From: an uncultured Blautia sp.
Lineage (GTDB): Bacteria > Bacillota > Clostridia > Lachnospirales > Lachnospiraceae
DNA length: 62,270 nt
Direction: 5' to 3'
Assembly (NCBI GenBank): GCA_900551075.1
Contig: URVB01000017.1
Location: 1-62,270, forward strand
The translations under genes and the position numbers were made by a program. A model generated the notes under the pieces. It was not told where the DNA came from. It did not search any database and saw only the letters and a program-made list of their open reading frames with translations. Within the stretch, counting starts at the first letter, position 1, and each line of letters opens with the position of its first letter. This document shows positions 16,711 to 24,263 of this stretch, piece after piece.

Positions 16711-16741
16711 GCTGATATGGAATGATCCATACGGCGGTATA
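16711..16741. repeat. Hairpin next to the right attachment repeat
   Basis: ACCGC and TATGGA pair with TCCATA and GCGGT around a small internal loop and the loop ATGA. It ends 10 bp before the attachment repeat; it might be a terminator remnant or a recombinase arm site. Confidence 0.35.
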
Positions 16742-16751
16742 TCCGCAGAGG

Positions 16752-16773
16752 TTCGATTCCGGTCTGCGGCACT
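16752..16773 (+). repeat. Right attachment-like repeat (attR), copy of tRNA-Leu 3' end
   Basis: Exact 22-bp copy of 133-154, beginning GGTTCGATTCC. No tRNA body precedes it, so it is not a gene. It marks the island's right end. Confidence 0.75.
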
Positions 16774-17101
16774 TAATTTAAGGCTGATTCTTGTGGGAGT
16801 TGGTCTTTTTTTATTTCTGTTTATTTCTATTTTCGGGCAGCATCTCCCGAATATCCCAATTTGGAACTATACTCTGGGGAATACGAGCTGAAACTGGTAA
16901 TCATATTTGCAGAAAATCTAAAGATGCATGAAGTGTTTGAGGTTGGGAAGTTTCCAATAATTGCGTTTGCCGTATTTACTTTGTGGGTATAATCAAAAAT
17001 CAAAGGATTGCCGCTAAAACAAGTTCACACGGCAGGGATTAGAGTGTCTGAATGCGCTATAGAAAGGAACTTGAATATGGTCTTCTATAATGAGCTGCAG
17101 C
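16774..17101. other. Stretch without a recognisable gene
   Basis: A short frame here would encode a hydrophobic segment (LILVGVGLFLFLFISIFG) but its apparent start lies in the attachment repeat and has no ribosome site, so at best it is a truncated membrane-protein tail. I see nothing else. Confidence 0.4.
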
Positions 17102-17130
17102 TTGACATCCTTGGATTCGTATTATAAGAT
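17102..17130 (+). promoter_or_regulatory. Promoter of the zinc-ribbon gene
   Basis: TTGACA (17102-17107), 17-bp spacer, TAAGAT (17125-17130). Confidence 0.6.
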
Positions 17131-17208
17131 AATTATACAACTAAATTGAGATTCAGTCATGAATATTTTCCTGTCATGAAATAATTTATGAATATAGGAG
17201 GTAAAAAT

Positions 17209-17403
17209 ATGGCAGCATTAGATGGATGTGAAAGCAAATACAGAACTCCGGTGCCGGAGGAGAGAACCTGCCCGGTCTGTGGAAAAGAGGTTGAGGTGTT
17301 TACTTCAAGGGGAAGAATTGTGGAAGATTCAGCATGTTCATGCGGATATGTTTTTGAGACAGAAGAAGCAATTCCTTTAAAGGTAGAGAAAGAAGAAAAA
17401 TAA
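17209..17403 (+). CDS. Small zinc-ribbon protein
   Basis: A 64-aa protein with two cysteine pairs: CPVCGKEVE near residue 22 and SACSCGY near residue 44, forming one zinc ribbon; the tail is acidic and lysine-rich. The start at ATG 17209 follows AGGAGG by 8 bp. Its role is unknown. A promoter lies upstream and a hairpin terminator downstream, so it is a single-gene unit. Confidence 0.75.
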   Translation: MAALDGCESKYRTPVPEERTCPVCGKEVEVFTSRGRIVEDSACSCGYVFETEEAIPLKVEKEEK

Positions 17404-17413
17404 TCAGCAAAAT

Positions 17414-17450
17414 AGAAGACCAGCCAAAGCCGACTGGTCTTCTGTTGTTT
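17414..17450 (+). terminator. Rho-independent terminator
   Basis: AGAAGACCAG (17414-17423) pairs perfectly with CTGGTCTTCT (17434-17443); GTTGTTT follows. Confidence 0.75.
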
Positions 17451-17606
17451 ATAGTATGAGCGATTGAGAGGCAGGGCCTGTATATTATCATGGCTCAGTA
17501 CGGCTTGTCAGGAGAGGGAACAGGCAGTCAAGGTGCGCGTTGCTGCGCTCCTGAAAAAAGAGGCAAAATAATAGTGGGTGGCCGCGGGGGAAGAGAAAAA
17601 AGTTGA

Positions 17607-17636
17607 TTGACAACCAATAGTAAATAGTGGTACCTT
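17607..17636 (+). promoter_or_regulatory. Likely purC promoter
   Basis: TTGACA (17607-17612), 18 bp, TACCTT (17631-17636), ending about 47 bp before the purC start. I see no purine riboswitch. Confidence 0.5.
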
Positions 17637-17683
17637 TGTACCGATGGAATAAAATAATCACAGAAACAGGCGAGGTATAAACA

Positions 17684-18556
17684 ATGCAGGAAATGAAACC
17701 TATTAAAGAAGGTAAGGTACGTGAGATTTATGACAACAAGGACAGCCTGATTATGGTTGCAACAGACCGCATCAGTTGTTTTGACGTAATTTTGAAGAAT
17801 GAGGTGACAAAAAAGGGCACTGTATTGACCCAGATGTCTAAGTTCTGGTTTGATATGACACAGGATATTTTGCCGAACCATATGATTTCAACCGATGTAA
17901 AAGATATGCCGGAGTTTTTCCGGCAGGAGAAATTCGACGGCAACAGCATGATGTGCAGAAAACTGGAAATGCTTCCGGTAGAATGTATTGTCCGTGGATA
18001 TATTACAGGAAGCGGTTGGACAAGCTATCAGGAGACCGGTACGGTTTGCGGTATTCAGCTTCCGGAAGGTCTGAAGGAATCCGATAAGCTTCCGGAACCA
18101 ATTTATACCCCTTCTACAAAAGCCGAAATTGGTGATCATGATGAGAATATTTCTTTTGAGGAGAGTATTGCTCATTTGGAAAAATATTATCCGGGCAAGG
18201 GTCTGGAATATGCGGAGAAGCTTCGTGATTATACAATCGCTCTGTATAAAAAATGTGCGGAGTATGCACTGAGCAAAGGAATTATCATTGCAGATACCAA
18301 ATTTGAGTTTGGTTTGGATGAGGACGGAAATATTACACTTGGAGATGAGATGCTGACACCGGACAGCTCCCGTTTCTGGCCGGAAGAGGGATATGAACCA
18401 GGCCATGGACAGCCTTCCTTTGATAAGCAGTTTGCACGTGACTGGCTGAAGGCCAATCCTGACAATGACTGGACCCTGCCGAAGGATATTGTGTATAAGA
18501 CGATAGAGAAATATCAGCAGGGCTATGAAATGCTGACGGGAGAAAAGCTGGCATAA
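17684..18556 (+). CDS. purC: Phosphoribosylaminoimidazole-succinocarboxamide synthase
   Basis: A 290-aa SAICAR synthetase of purine synthesis, joining CAIR with aspartate using ATP. Family marks include KEGKVREIYDN at the N-terminus, the central ECIVRGYITGSGW block with PEPIYTPSTKAEIGDHDENI, and DTKFEFGLDEDGNITLGDEMLTPDSSRFWP-type metal and nucleotide residues. Length and ends match the family. It stands alone with its own promoter and terminator; no other pur gene is in the window. Confidence 0.96.
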   Translation: MQEMKPIKEGKVREIYDNKDSLIMVATDRISCFDVILKNEVTKKGTVLTQMSKFWFDMTQDILPNHMISTDVKDMPEFFRQEKFDGNSMMCRKLEMLPVECIVRGYITGSGWTSYQETGTVCGIQLPEGLKESDKLPEPIYTPSTKAEIGDHDENISFEESIAHLEKYYPGKGLEYAEKLRDYTIALYKKCAEYALSKGIIIADTKFEFGLDEDGNITLGDEMLTPDSSRFWPEEGYEPGHGQPSFDKQFARDWLKANPDNDWTLPKDIVYKTIEKYQQGYEMLTGEKLA

Positions 18557-18565
18557 AGAGAGACG

Positions 18566-18612
18566 AAAAGGGCGTTTGATGATGGATAGCATTATCAAAC
18601 GCCTTTTTGTTT
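18566..18612 (+). terminator. purC terminator
   Basis: AAAGGGCGTTTGAT-type arm pairs with ATCAAACGCCTTTTT (18594 onward), followed by a T-run. Confidence 0.85.
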
Positions 18613-18719
18613 TGTGGTCAAACTGCTCAGGGGAGATTCTTCGGGTGCAAACAGGAAAGGCAGGGTACCAAAAAAAGGGCTGCCTGCGTGCAGGATGGAG
18701 GAAATTACAGGGCAGTAAT

Positions 18720-19796
18720 TCACAAAAGGATGGTGCCGCCGCCTAAAACAATGTCACCATCATACAGTACCGCCGCCTGACCAGGCGTGATGGCGCGCTG
18801 AGGTTCATCAAAGGTGATCAGTATCCGGTCCTCTTTGGTCTGTTCCGCAACAGCCCACTGTTCTTCCTGACGGTAGCGTATTTTTACCTTACAGCGGACA
18901 GGAGCGGTTAAGCGGTCGAAAGAGATCAGGTTGATGTCGGAAATAGAGCAGCTTTTGGAAAAAAGATCCGCGTTTTTGCCGAGGATCACTGTATTATCAG
19001 AAGGACATTTGCCGCATACATAGAGGCGTTCCGCCGATGGAATGCCAAGTCCCCTGCGCTGTCCAAGTGTATAGTGAATCAAGCCCTTATGACAGCCAAG
19101 TACTGTGCCGTCTTTATGAATGAAATTTCCCTCCTGTGAGGTATGGTCTGTATATTGTTCAATAAAAGCAGCGTAATCTCCATCCGGAATAAAACAAATA
19201 TCCTGACTATCCGGTTTGGCTGCATTGAGAAATCCCTGCTCCTTGGCAAGAGCACGGATTTCTTTTTTTGTGTAATGCCCCAGTGGAAGGAGCGTGTGTG
19301 CAAGCTGGTCCTGGGTCATGGCATAGAGAACGTAGCTTTGGTCTTTGGAGGAATCCAGGCACTTTTTCAGGAGATACCGTCCGGTACGGGAATCCTGTTC
19401 AATTCTGGCATAATGGCCGCTTGCAAGGTAGTCAATTCCCAGGATTCTGGCACGCTTCAAAAGTGCGTCGAATTTCAGGTAACGGTTGCAGTCAATACAC
19501 GGATTGGGTGTATTTCCCTGCAGATAGGTGTCCACAAATTTCTGTATGACCTCCCGTTTGAACTGTTCCTGCATGTCCCATACATAATAGGGAATTTCCA
19601 ACCGGGCAGCAACACTCCGGGCATCCTCCGTATCAGACAGGGAGCAGCAGGTTCTTTTCCCTGGATCAGCATCAGGCGGAAGACCGTACAGCTTCATGGT
19701 AACACCTGTACAGTCATAGCCTTCTTTTTTTAGTAAATAGGCAGCCACACTGGAATCTACACCGCCGCTCATGGCGATCATTACTTTTTCAGACAT
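18720..19796 (-). CDS. mnmA: tRNA-specific 2-thiouridylase MnmA
   Basis: A 358-aa enzyme that thiolates U34 of Lys, Glu and Gln tRNAs. The PP-loop SGGVDSS is at residues 10-16; the two catalytic cysteines lie in NPCIDCNRY (near residue 100) and SQDICFI (near residue 195). Start 19796 is chosen because AAAGGAAA precedes it; an ATG seven codons upstream also exists. It directly follows the cysteine desulfurase gene, which supplies the sulfur, as in the YrvO-MnmA pair of Bacillus. Confidence 0.95.
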   Translation of the reverse strand: MSEKVMIAMSGGVDSSVAAYLLKKEGYDCTGVTMKLYGLPPDADPGKRTCCSLSDTEDARSVAARLEIPYYVWDMQEQFKREVIQKFVDTYLQGNTPNPCIDCNRYLKFDALLKRARILGIDYLASGHYARIEQDSRTGRYLLKKCLDSSKDQSYVLYAMTQDQLAHTLLPLGHYTKKEIRALAKEQGFLNAAKPDSQDICFIPDGDYAAFIEQYTDHTSQEGNFIHKDGTVLGCHKGLIHYTLGQRRGLGIPSAERLYVCGKCPSDNTVILGKNADLFSKSCSISDINLISFDRLTAPVRCKVKIRYRQEEQWAVAEQTKEDRILITFDEPQRAITPGQAAVLYDGDIVLGGGTILL

Positions 19797-19817
19797 TTGG
19801 CGATTTCCTTTCTTCAT

Positions 19818-20957
19818 TTATGAAATATTCCGGAGCAGGGCAACGGTTTCTTTGACTGCGGATATGATCTGGCTCACTTCCTGCTCTGTATTTTCCTCTC
19901 CGAGAGTCAGACGCAGCGAGGCTTTGGCAAGTTCCGGTGAACGGCCAAGGGCAAGCAGCACATGACTGGGATTCAGGGAGCCGGAGGCACAGGCAGAGCC
20001 CAGAGAGGCGGCTATGCCTTGCTGATCCAGTAATAATAGCAGCATTTCCCCGTCAATTCCCTCAAAGGAGAAATTTACATTACCGGGAAGCCGCCGCATT
20101 CTGGAACCATTCAGCAGACTTCCGGGAATTAGGGAAAGTTCTTCTATAAGATGGCTTCCAAGTGCTGTCAGATGTGCGAAATTTTTTTCCATGTTAGCGC
20201 ACGCGTCCCTGAAGGCGGCAGCCATTCCTGCGATAGCCGGCAGGTTTTCTGTGCCTGCACGCTTTCCTCGTTCCTGTGAACCGCCGAAGATAAGAGGCTG
20301 CAGGGGAGTTCCCTGTCTGGCATAAAGAACCCCGATACCGCGCGGACCGCAAAATTTGTGAGCGGAAAGTGTGAGCAGATCAATGCAAAGCTCCTTCATG
20401 TTTAGGGGAAGATGACCGGCAGCCTGTACAGCATCTGTATGAAAAAGGATACCCCGGCTGCTGCAGAGGTCTGAGATTTCTGCAATTGGCTGAATGGTAC
20501 CGATCTCATTGTTGGCAAACATGACAGATACCAATGAAGTATCCTCCCGAAACGCGGAAGCAACGGCCGTTACTTCCACAATGCCCTCGCTGTTTATCGG
20601 AAGCAGGGTAACAGAAAAGCCTTCAGAGGCAAGCTGTTTCAGCGTATTTAAAACAGCGGGATGTTCTATGAATGTAGAAATGATATGCTTTTTGCCGATA
20701 CGTGCTCCTGCATATGCAGCGCAAAGCAGTGCCTGAGTATCGGATTCGCTGCCTCCGGAGGTAAAATAGATTTCTTTGGGAGAAGCCCCCAGACATTGCG
20801 CGATGGTTTCTCTTGCTTTCTGCAGTTCGGCGGAGGCATTTTGTCCAAGGCGGTAGATACTGGAGGGATTGCCCCAGCATTCTTCCATGCATTTCAGCAT
20901 GGCTTGTCTGGCTGCAGGAGATAATTTTGTAGTTGCAGCGTGATCCGCGTATATCAT
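19818..20957 (-). CDS. nifS: Cysteine desulfurase (NifS/IscS-like)
   Basis: A 379-aa PLP enzyme that takes sulfur from cysteine as an enzyme persulfide. The PLP lysine sits in LSAHKFCGPRG near residue 200, and the catalytic cysteine in GSACASGS near residue 325. Dedicated pairing with mnmA, 21 bp downstream, points to tRNA thiolation. Its promoter overlaps a 17-bp Rrf2-type dyad (21031-21047) shared with the divergent cysK-rrf2 unit, so it is probably under sulfur control. Confidence 0.93.
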   Translation of the reverse strand: MIYADHAATTKLSPAARQAMLKCMEECWGNPSSIYRLGQNASAELQKARETIAQCLGASPKEIYFTSGGSESDTQALLCAAYAGARIGKKHIISTFIEHPAVLNTLKQLASEGFSVTLLPINSEGIVEVTAVASAFREDTSLVSVMFANNEIGTIQPIAEISDLCSSRGILFHTDAVQAAGHLPLNMKELCIDLLTLSAHKFCGPRGIGVLYARQGTPLQPLIFGGSQERGKRAGTENLPAIAGMAAAFRDACANMEKNFAHLTALGSHLIEELSLIPGSLLNGSRMRRLPGNVNFSFEGIDGEMLLLLLDQQGIAASLGSACASGSLNPSHVLLALGRSPELAKASLRLTLGEENTEQEVSQIISAVKETVALLRNIS

Positions 20958-21014
20958 AGAAATCTCCGTTCTGCCGCTTTTCTGCGGCGCAAAGCATAAT
21001 CACATTTTTGTAAA

Positions 21015-21043
21015 ATCCTATCATTAAAAACCTATTATGTCAA
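21015..21043 (-). promoter_or_regulatory. nifS-mnmA promoter
   Basis: On the reverse strand TTGACA (21038-21043), 17 bp, TAGGAT (21015-21020). The -35 lies inside the dyad at 21031-21047, so a bound repressor would exclude RNA polymerase. Confidence 0.7.
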
Positions 21044-21047
21044 TAGG
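21031..21047. promoter_or_regulatory. Rrf2/CymR-type operator 1
   Basis: CCTATTATGTCAATAGG, a perfect dyad with 6-bp arms and a 5-bp centre, flanked by A on the left and A on the right. The same half-sites recur at 21153-21169. It lies over the nifS -35 box. Confidence 0.65.
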
Positions 21048-21112
21048 AAAGAGGGCAGTCTGTGAACAACAAAAAAATTATGTAAATTATGTAAAAAACC
21101 TACAAAACATAC

Positions 21113-21141
21113 TTGACAAATAGGAAATGGGGGCATATAAT
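21113..21141 (+). promoter_or_regulatory. cysK promoter
   Basis: Consensus TTGACA (21113-21118), 17 bp, TATAAT (21136-21141). An extra ATAGG half-site follows the -35 directly. Confidence 0.85.
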
Positions 21142-21152
21142 AGCATCAACAA

Positions 21153-21169
21153 CCTAGTAATGAGATAGG
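21153..21169. promoter_or_regulatory. Rrf2/CymR-type operator 2
   Basis: CCTAGTAATGAGATAGG has the same length, CCTA/TAGG ends and spacing as operator 1. It covers the cysK transcription start, 12 bp past the -10 box. Confidence 0.6.
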
Positions 21170-21186
21170 AAATAGGAGGAAGCGTA

Positions 21187-22119
21187 ATGGCGAACATTTA
21201 TAAAGGAACCCTGGGACTGATTGGAAATACCCCATTGGTGGAGATTACCAATGTGGAAAAAGAGCTTGGTCTGGAAGCAACCATTTTGGTAAAGCTGGAA
21301 TATTTTAATCCGGCCGGAAGTGTGAAGGATCGAATTGCCAGGGCAATGATCGAGGATGCTGAGGAAAGAGGGATTTTGAAGGAGGGCTCCGTGATCATAG
21401 AGCCAACCTCCGGAAATACGGGGATTGGTCTTGCCTCGATTGCGGCTGCTAAGGGATATCGAATCATCCTGACCATGCCGGAAACGATGAGTGTGGAGAG
21501 AAGAAATATTCTGAAGGCATATGGAGCAGAGCTTGTATTGACAGAGGGCTCCAGGGGCATGAAGGGTGCCATTGCCAAAGCAGATGAATTGGCAAAGGAG
21601 ATTCCGAACAGCTTTATTCCGGGACAGTTTGTCAATCCGGCGAATCCGGCGGTTCACAGGGCAACAACAGGTCCGGAAATCTGGAACGATACCGATGGAA
21701 AGGTTGATATTTTCCTTGCCGGTGTCGGCACGGGCGGAACACTTACAGGAACAGGTGAGTATTTGAAATCCAGGAATCCGGATATCCGGGTTGTGGCATT
21801 GGAGCCGGCCAGCTCTCCGGTTCTTTCCGAAGGAAAGGGCGGACCGCATAAGATACAGGGAATTGGAGCAGGCTTTGTACCGGATGTACTGGATACGAAG
21901 ATTTATGATGAAATTATTACGATAGAAAACGAGGATGCCTTTGCTGCAGGCAGGCTGCTTGCGAAACAGGAAGGGGTGCTGGTGGGAATTTCCTCAGGTG
22001 CAGCTCTTCATGGTGCGATCCAGTTGGCAAAACGTCCGGAAAACAAAGGAAAGACCATTGTTGCAATTCTTCCGGATAATGGCGACAGGTATTATTCCAC
22101 CCCGCTGTTTGCGGAGTAA
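21187..22119 (+). CDS. cysK: Cysteine synthase A (O-acetylserine sulfhydrylase)
   Basis: A 310-aa PLP enzyme making cysteine from O-acetylserine and sulfide. The PLP lysine is K47 in NPAGSVKDR, with the substrate loop PTSGNTGIGLA and the phosphate-binding GTGGTLTG loop. Length and motifs are those of CysK. In Bacillus and Staphylococcus CysK is also a partner of the repressor CymR; here an Rrf2 gene follows by 11 bp, fitting the same circuit. Confidence 0.95.
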   Translation: MANIYKGTLGLIGNTPLVEITNVEKELGLEATILVKLEYFNPAGSVKDRIARAMIEDAEERGILKEGSVIIEPTSGNTGIGLASIAAAKGYRIILTMPETMSVERRNILKAYGAELVLTEGSRGMKGAIAKADELAKEIPNSFIPGQFVNPANPAVHRATTGPEIWNDTDGKVDIFLAGVGTGGTLTGTGEYLKSRNPDIRVVALEPASSPVLSEGKGGPHKIQGIGAGFVPDVLDTKIYDEIITIENEDAFAAGRLLAKQEGVLVGISSGAALHGAIQLAKRPENKGKTIVAILPDNGDRYYSTPLFAE

Positions 22120-22130
22120 ACGGAGGAATT

Positions 22131-22565
22131 ATGAAGCTTTCGAAAAAAAGCAGATATGGTTTGAGAGCATTGGTTGATTTGTCTGTTCATTCTAAGAACG
22201 GGCATGTATCTTTGAACAGTATTGCCGAGAGAAACGATATTTCTTTGCAATACCTGGAGCAGGTATTTGCAAGCCTTCGAAGAGCCGGAATTGTAAAAAG
22301 TATCAAAGGCCCCCAGGGAGGTTATCTGCTGAATCATGATGCAGGGGAAATTAAGGTTGCTGAGATTTTGGTTGCACTGGATGGAAGTTACCGTATTGAC
22401 GGCGAGGAAGGGAAGAATTGCGGGATTTCTTATGCCATCCAATCACTGTTAATTGACAGGGTAAATGAAAAGCTGGATGAAATTTTGGAGAATCTGACAC
22501 TGAAGGATTTGGAGGAGGATTCTCTGACGTACAGCGGATACGAACAGGATATGTACTATATTTAG
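22131..22565 (+). CDS. cymR: Rrf2-family regulator, CymR-like
   Basis: A 144-aa Rrf2 regulator: winged helix (MKLSKKSRYGLRALVDLSVH, YLEQVFASLRRAGIVKS, GPQGGYLL) with a C-terminal dimer helix. Only one cysteine (in KNCG) is present, so the three-cysteine iron-sulfur site of IscR is absent, favouring the CymR type. It is co-transcribed with cysK and adjacent to two matching dyads. Expected role: repress cysteine uptake and synthesis genes when cysteine is ample. The symbol is by analogy. Confidence 0.8.
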   Translation: MKLSKKSRYGLRALVDLSVHSKNGHVSLNSIAERNDISLQYLEQVFASLRRAGIVKSIKGPQGGYLLNHDAGEIKVAEILVALDGSYRIDGEEGKNCGISYAIQSLLIDRVNEKLDEILENLTLKDLEEDSLTYSGYEQDMYYI

Positions 22566-22585
22566 AGAAGAAGGGAGCGGGAAAC

Positions 22586-22738
22586 ATGTATAGAAAATTT
22601 GCAGAACAGAAGAATCTGATGTGTTGTTTTATGAATTATGAAATGTGCATGGATATTTGTTGCTGTATGTCTATGCTTTGTTGTGCAGATTTATATGGAA
22701 TGTTTCCTGCCGGTATGGTTCGCGACAGTGGGCCATGA
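22586..22738 (+). CDS. Cys/Met-rich leader peptide (50 aa), putative attenuator
   Basis: The ORF starts at ATG 22586 after GGGAGCGGG and ends with TGA at 22738. It encodes 8 Cys and 9 Met; residues 12-33 alone hold 14 of them, with runs CC, CCC and CC. No family is known to me. It lies 20 bp after rrf2, about 50 bp before a terminator, and upstream of the cystine/methionine-type import genes. I infer a leader peptide whose translation senses charged Cys and Met tRNAs. A functional metal-binding peptide is the alternative. Confidence 0.7.
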   Translation: MYRKFAEQKNLMCCFMNYEMCMDICCCMSMLCCADLYGMFPAGMVRDSGP

Positions 22739-22798
22739 CCTTGTTGTGCGGTAATGAGCGGAAGGCTTGATATCGTTCGACTTATATTGACAGGAAGC
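22702..22798 (+). promoter_or_regulatory. Candidate antiterminator pairing
   Basis: GTTTCCTG (22702-22709) can pair with CAGGAAGC (22791-22798), eight pairs with one G-U. The latter is the 5' arm of the terminator, so the two structures exclude each other. The left strand begins 18 nt after the last Cys codon (22682-22684) and would stay free if a ribosome stalled there. The geometry is not textbook, as the stop codon is 27 nt further on. Confidence 0.45.
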
Positions 22799-22819
22799 TG
22801 TATTGCTTCCTGTTTTTTT
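22790..22819 (+). terminator. Attenuator-like terminator before the ABC genes
   Basis: ACAGGAAGC (22790-22798) and GCTTCCTGT (22805-22813) form a perfect 9-bp stem with a 6-nt loop, followed by seven T. It separates cysK-rrf2-leader from the import genes. Confidence 0.9.
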
Positions 22820-22884
22820 GCTTTTGTACAGTGATTTGATAATTCAATAAAGCGGCATGGAAGGTAAATCGGAAGGAGGAGACA

Positions 22885-23544
22885 TTGGATACAGAATTTA
22901 TTGCGGAATACATACCGATGTATGCGGAAGCTGCAAAACTGACCATCGGCATTGGCTGTATAGGAATTGTAATTTCCATGGTCATCGGTGTGATTGGTTC
23001 TCTGGTGGAATATTATAAGGTCCCGGTACTGAAGCAGACATTTGATATCTATATTGAATTGTCGCGAAATACACCATTGTTGGTACAGCTTTATCTATTG
23101 TACTTTGGACTCCCAAAGGTGGGAATTGTCTTAAGTTCAGAGGCATGCGCCATTATCGGACTGAGTTTTTTGGGAGGAAGCTATATGACGGAAGCCTTCA
23201 GAAGCAGCCTGGAGGCAGTGGAAAAAATTCAGCAGGAATCGGCGCTGAGCATTGGACTGACTCATGGGCAGGTGATGCGGTATGTGATATATCCGCAGGC
23301 GCTGTCGACAGCAGTACCTGCCGTGTGCGCAAATGTCATTTTTTTGATCAAGGAAACCTCCGTATTCAGTGCGGTTGCACTTGCAGATCTGATGTATGTG
23401 GCAAAAGACCTGATCGGCCTGTATTATAAGACCGATGAAGCACTCTTGATGCTGGTAGTTTCCTATCTGATATTGCTGCTGCCGGTTTCTTTATTTGCCG
23501 CATGGCTGGAAGGGAGGCTTCGATATGCAGGATTTGGGAATTAA
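22885..23544 (+). CDS. Polar amino-acid ABC importer permease (HisM/GlnP type), subunit 1
   Basis: A 219-aa permease with about five membrane helices. The N-terminal ELSRNTPLLVQLYLLYFGLP and the EAA loop AALSIGLTHGQVMRYVIYPQAL-like segment are family marks. The TTG start at 22885 is supported by AAGGAGG 7 bp upstream. Its end overlaps the next permease by 20 bp. With the linked GlnQ-type ATPase and the family-3 half of the binding protein it probably imports cystine or a related amino acid. Confidence 0.85.
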   Translation: MDTEFIAEYIPMYAEAAKLTIGIGCIGIVISMVIGVIGSLVEYYKVPVLKQTFDIYIELSRNTPLLVQLYLLYFGLPKVGIVLSSEACAIIGLSFLGGSYMTEAFRSSLEAVEKIQQESALSIGLTHGQVMRYVIYPQALSTAVPAVCANVIFLIKETSVFSAVALADLMYVAKDLIGLYYKTDEALLMLVVSYLILLLPVSLFAAWLEGRLRYAGFGN

Positions 23545-24205
23545 AGTACTGTTTATGGGGAGCAATTTCAGAAGACTTCTGGGAGGTCTTTGGGTTACCA
23601 TAGAGATTTCTCTGCTGGCAGTGCTGCTGTCTATCGTTTTTGGAATTTTACTTGGAATGCTTATGATATGGAAAAATCCGGCGGCCCGGTTTTTGACGAA
23701 ATTATATCTGGAGTTTATCCGTATTATGCCGCAGCTGGTTCTGCTGTTTCTGGTATATTTCGGATTGACCAAAGCCTTTGGAATCAATCTTTCCGGTGAG
23801 ATTTCCGCAGTGATCGTCTTCACTCTATGGGGAACTGCGGAAATGGGAGATTTGGTGCGGGGCGCATTGATTTCCATTCCGAAGCATCAGTATGAGAGCG
23901 GAGAAGCACTTGGCCTGGAGAAAGCGCAGATATACTGGTATGTCATTATTCCGCAGACCCTGCGGAGATTGATTCCGCTGTCTATGAATTTGATCACCCG
24001 AATGATCAAGACCACTTCTCTCATCGTGCTGATCGGTGTTGTGGAGGTTTTGAAGGTTGCGCAGCAGATCATTGAGGCAAACCGCTATACAGTGCCGACG
24101 GCGGCACTCTGGATTTATGGAACAATTTTTTTGCTGTATTTTGCCGTGTGCTGGCCTGTTTCCAGGGCGGCCGGTCTTTTAGAGAAGAAATGGTCAGTTA
24201 CGTAG
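23525..24205 (+). CDS. Polar amino-acid ABC importer permease, subunit 2
   Basis: A 226-aa permease of the same family, with FIRIMPQLVLLFLVYFGLT and the EAA loop GEALGLEKAQIYWYVIIPQTL. ATG 23525 is chosen because GGGAGG precedes it by 6 bp; the frame opens ten codons earlier. Two different permeases imply a heterodimeric channel. A small GATCAGCCG/CGGCTGATG hairpin (24210-24229) lies between it and the ATPase gene. Confidence 0.85.
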   Translation: MQDLGIKVLFMGSNFRRLLGGLWVTIEISLLAVLLSIVFGILLGMLMIWKNPAARFLTKLYLEFIRIMPQLVLLFLVYFGLTKAFGINLSGEISAVIVFTLWGTAEMGDLVRGALISIPKHQYESGEALGLEKAQIYWYVIIPQTLRRLIPLSMNLITRMIKTTSLIVLIGVVEVLKVAQQIIEANRYTVPTAALWIYGTIFLLYFAVCWPVSRAAGLLEKKWSVT

Positions 24206-24263
24206 TCGAGATCAGCCGGTTCGGCTGATGGGAATAAAAGAAAAGGATTGAGAGGTAACAGAT

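Larger units (their letters stand above)
155..16773. mobile_element. Degenerate genomic island in tRNA-Leu, about 16.6 kb
   Basis: The stretch is bounded by the 22-bp direct repeat of the tRNA-Leu 3' end. Mobile-element debris lies inside it: RepA and MobV relics (890-2049), an IS3 piece (423-638), an IS1380 relic (9067-9701), an IS110 piece (13059-13375) and a TrbL-like fragment (13337-13624). Cargo includes a glycan-use locus (2339-12808) and a probable type I toxin-antitoxin. No integrase gene is recognisable, so the element is probably fixed. It could be several nested insertions rather than one event. Confidence 0.6.

Noticed and set aside
16711..16773. A second, mutated tRNA-Leu gene
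   Set aside because: Only the final 22 bases match; there is no acceptor 5' strand, D-arm or anticodon arm.
16694..16891. Forward 65-codon frame over the right attachment repeat
   Set aside because: Chimeric across the repeat, no ribosome site; at best a truncated membrane-protein tail.
22131..22565. Calling the Rrf2 regulator IscR
   Set aside because: Only one cysteine is present, so the iron-sulfur site of IscR cannot form.
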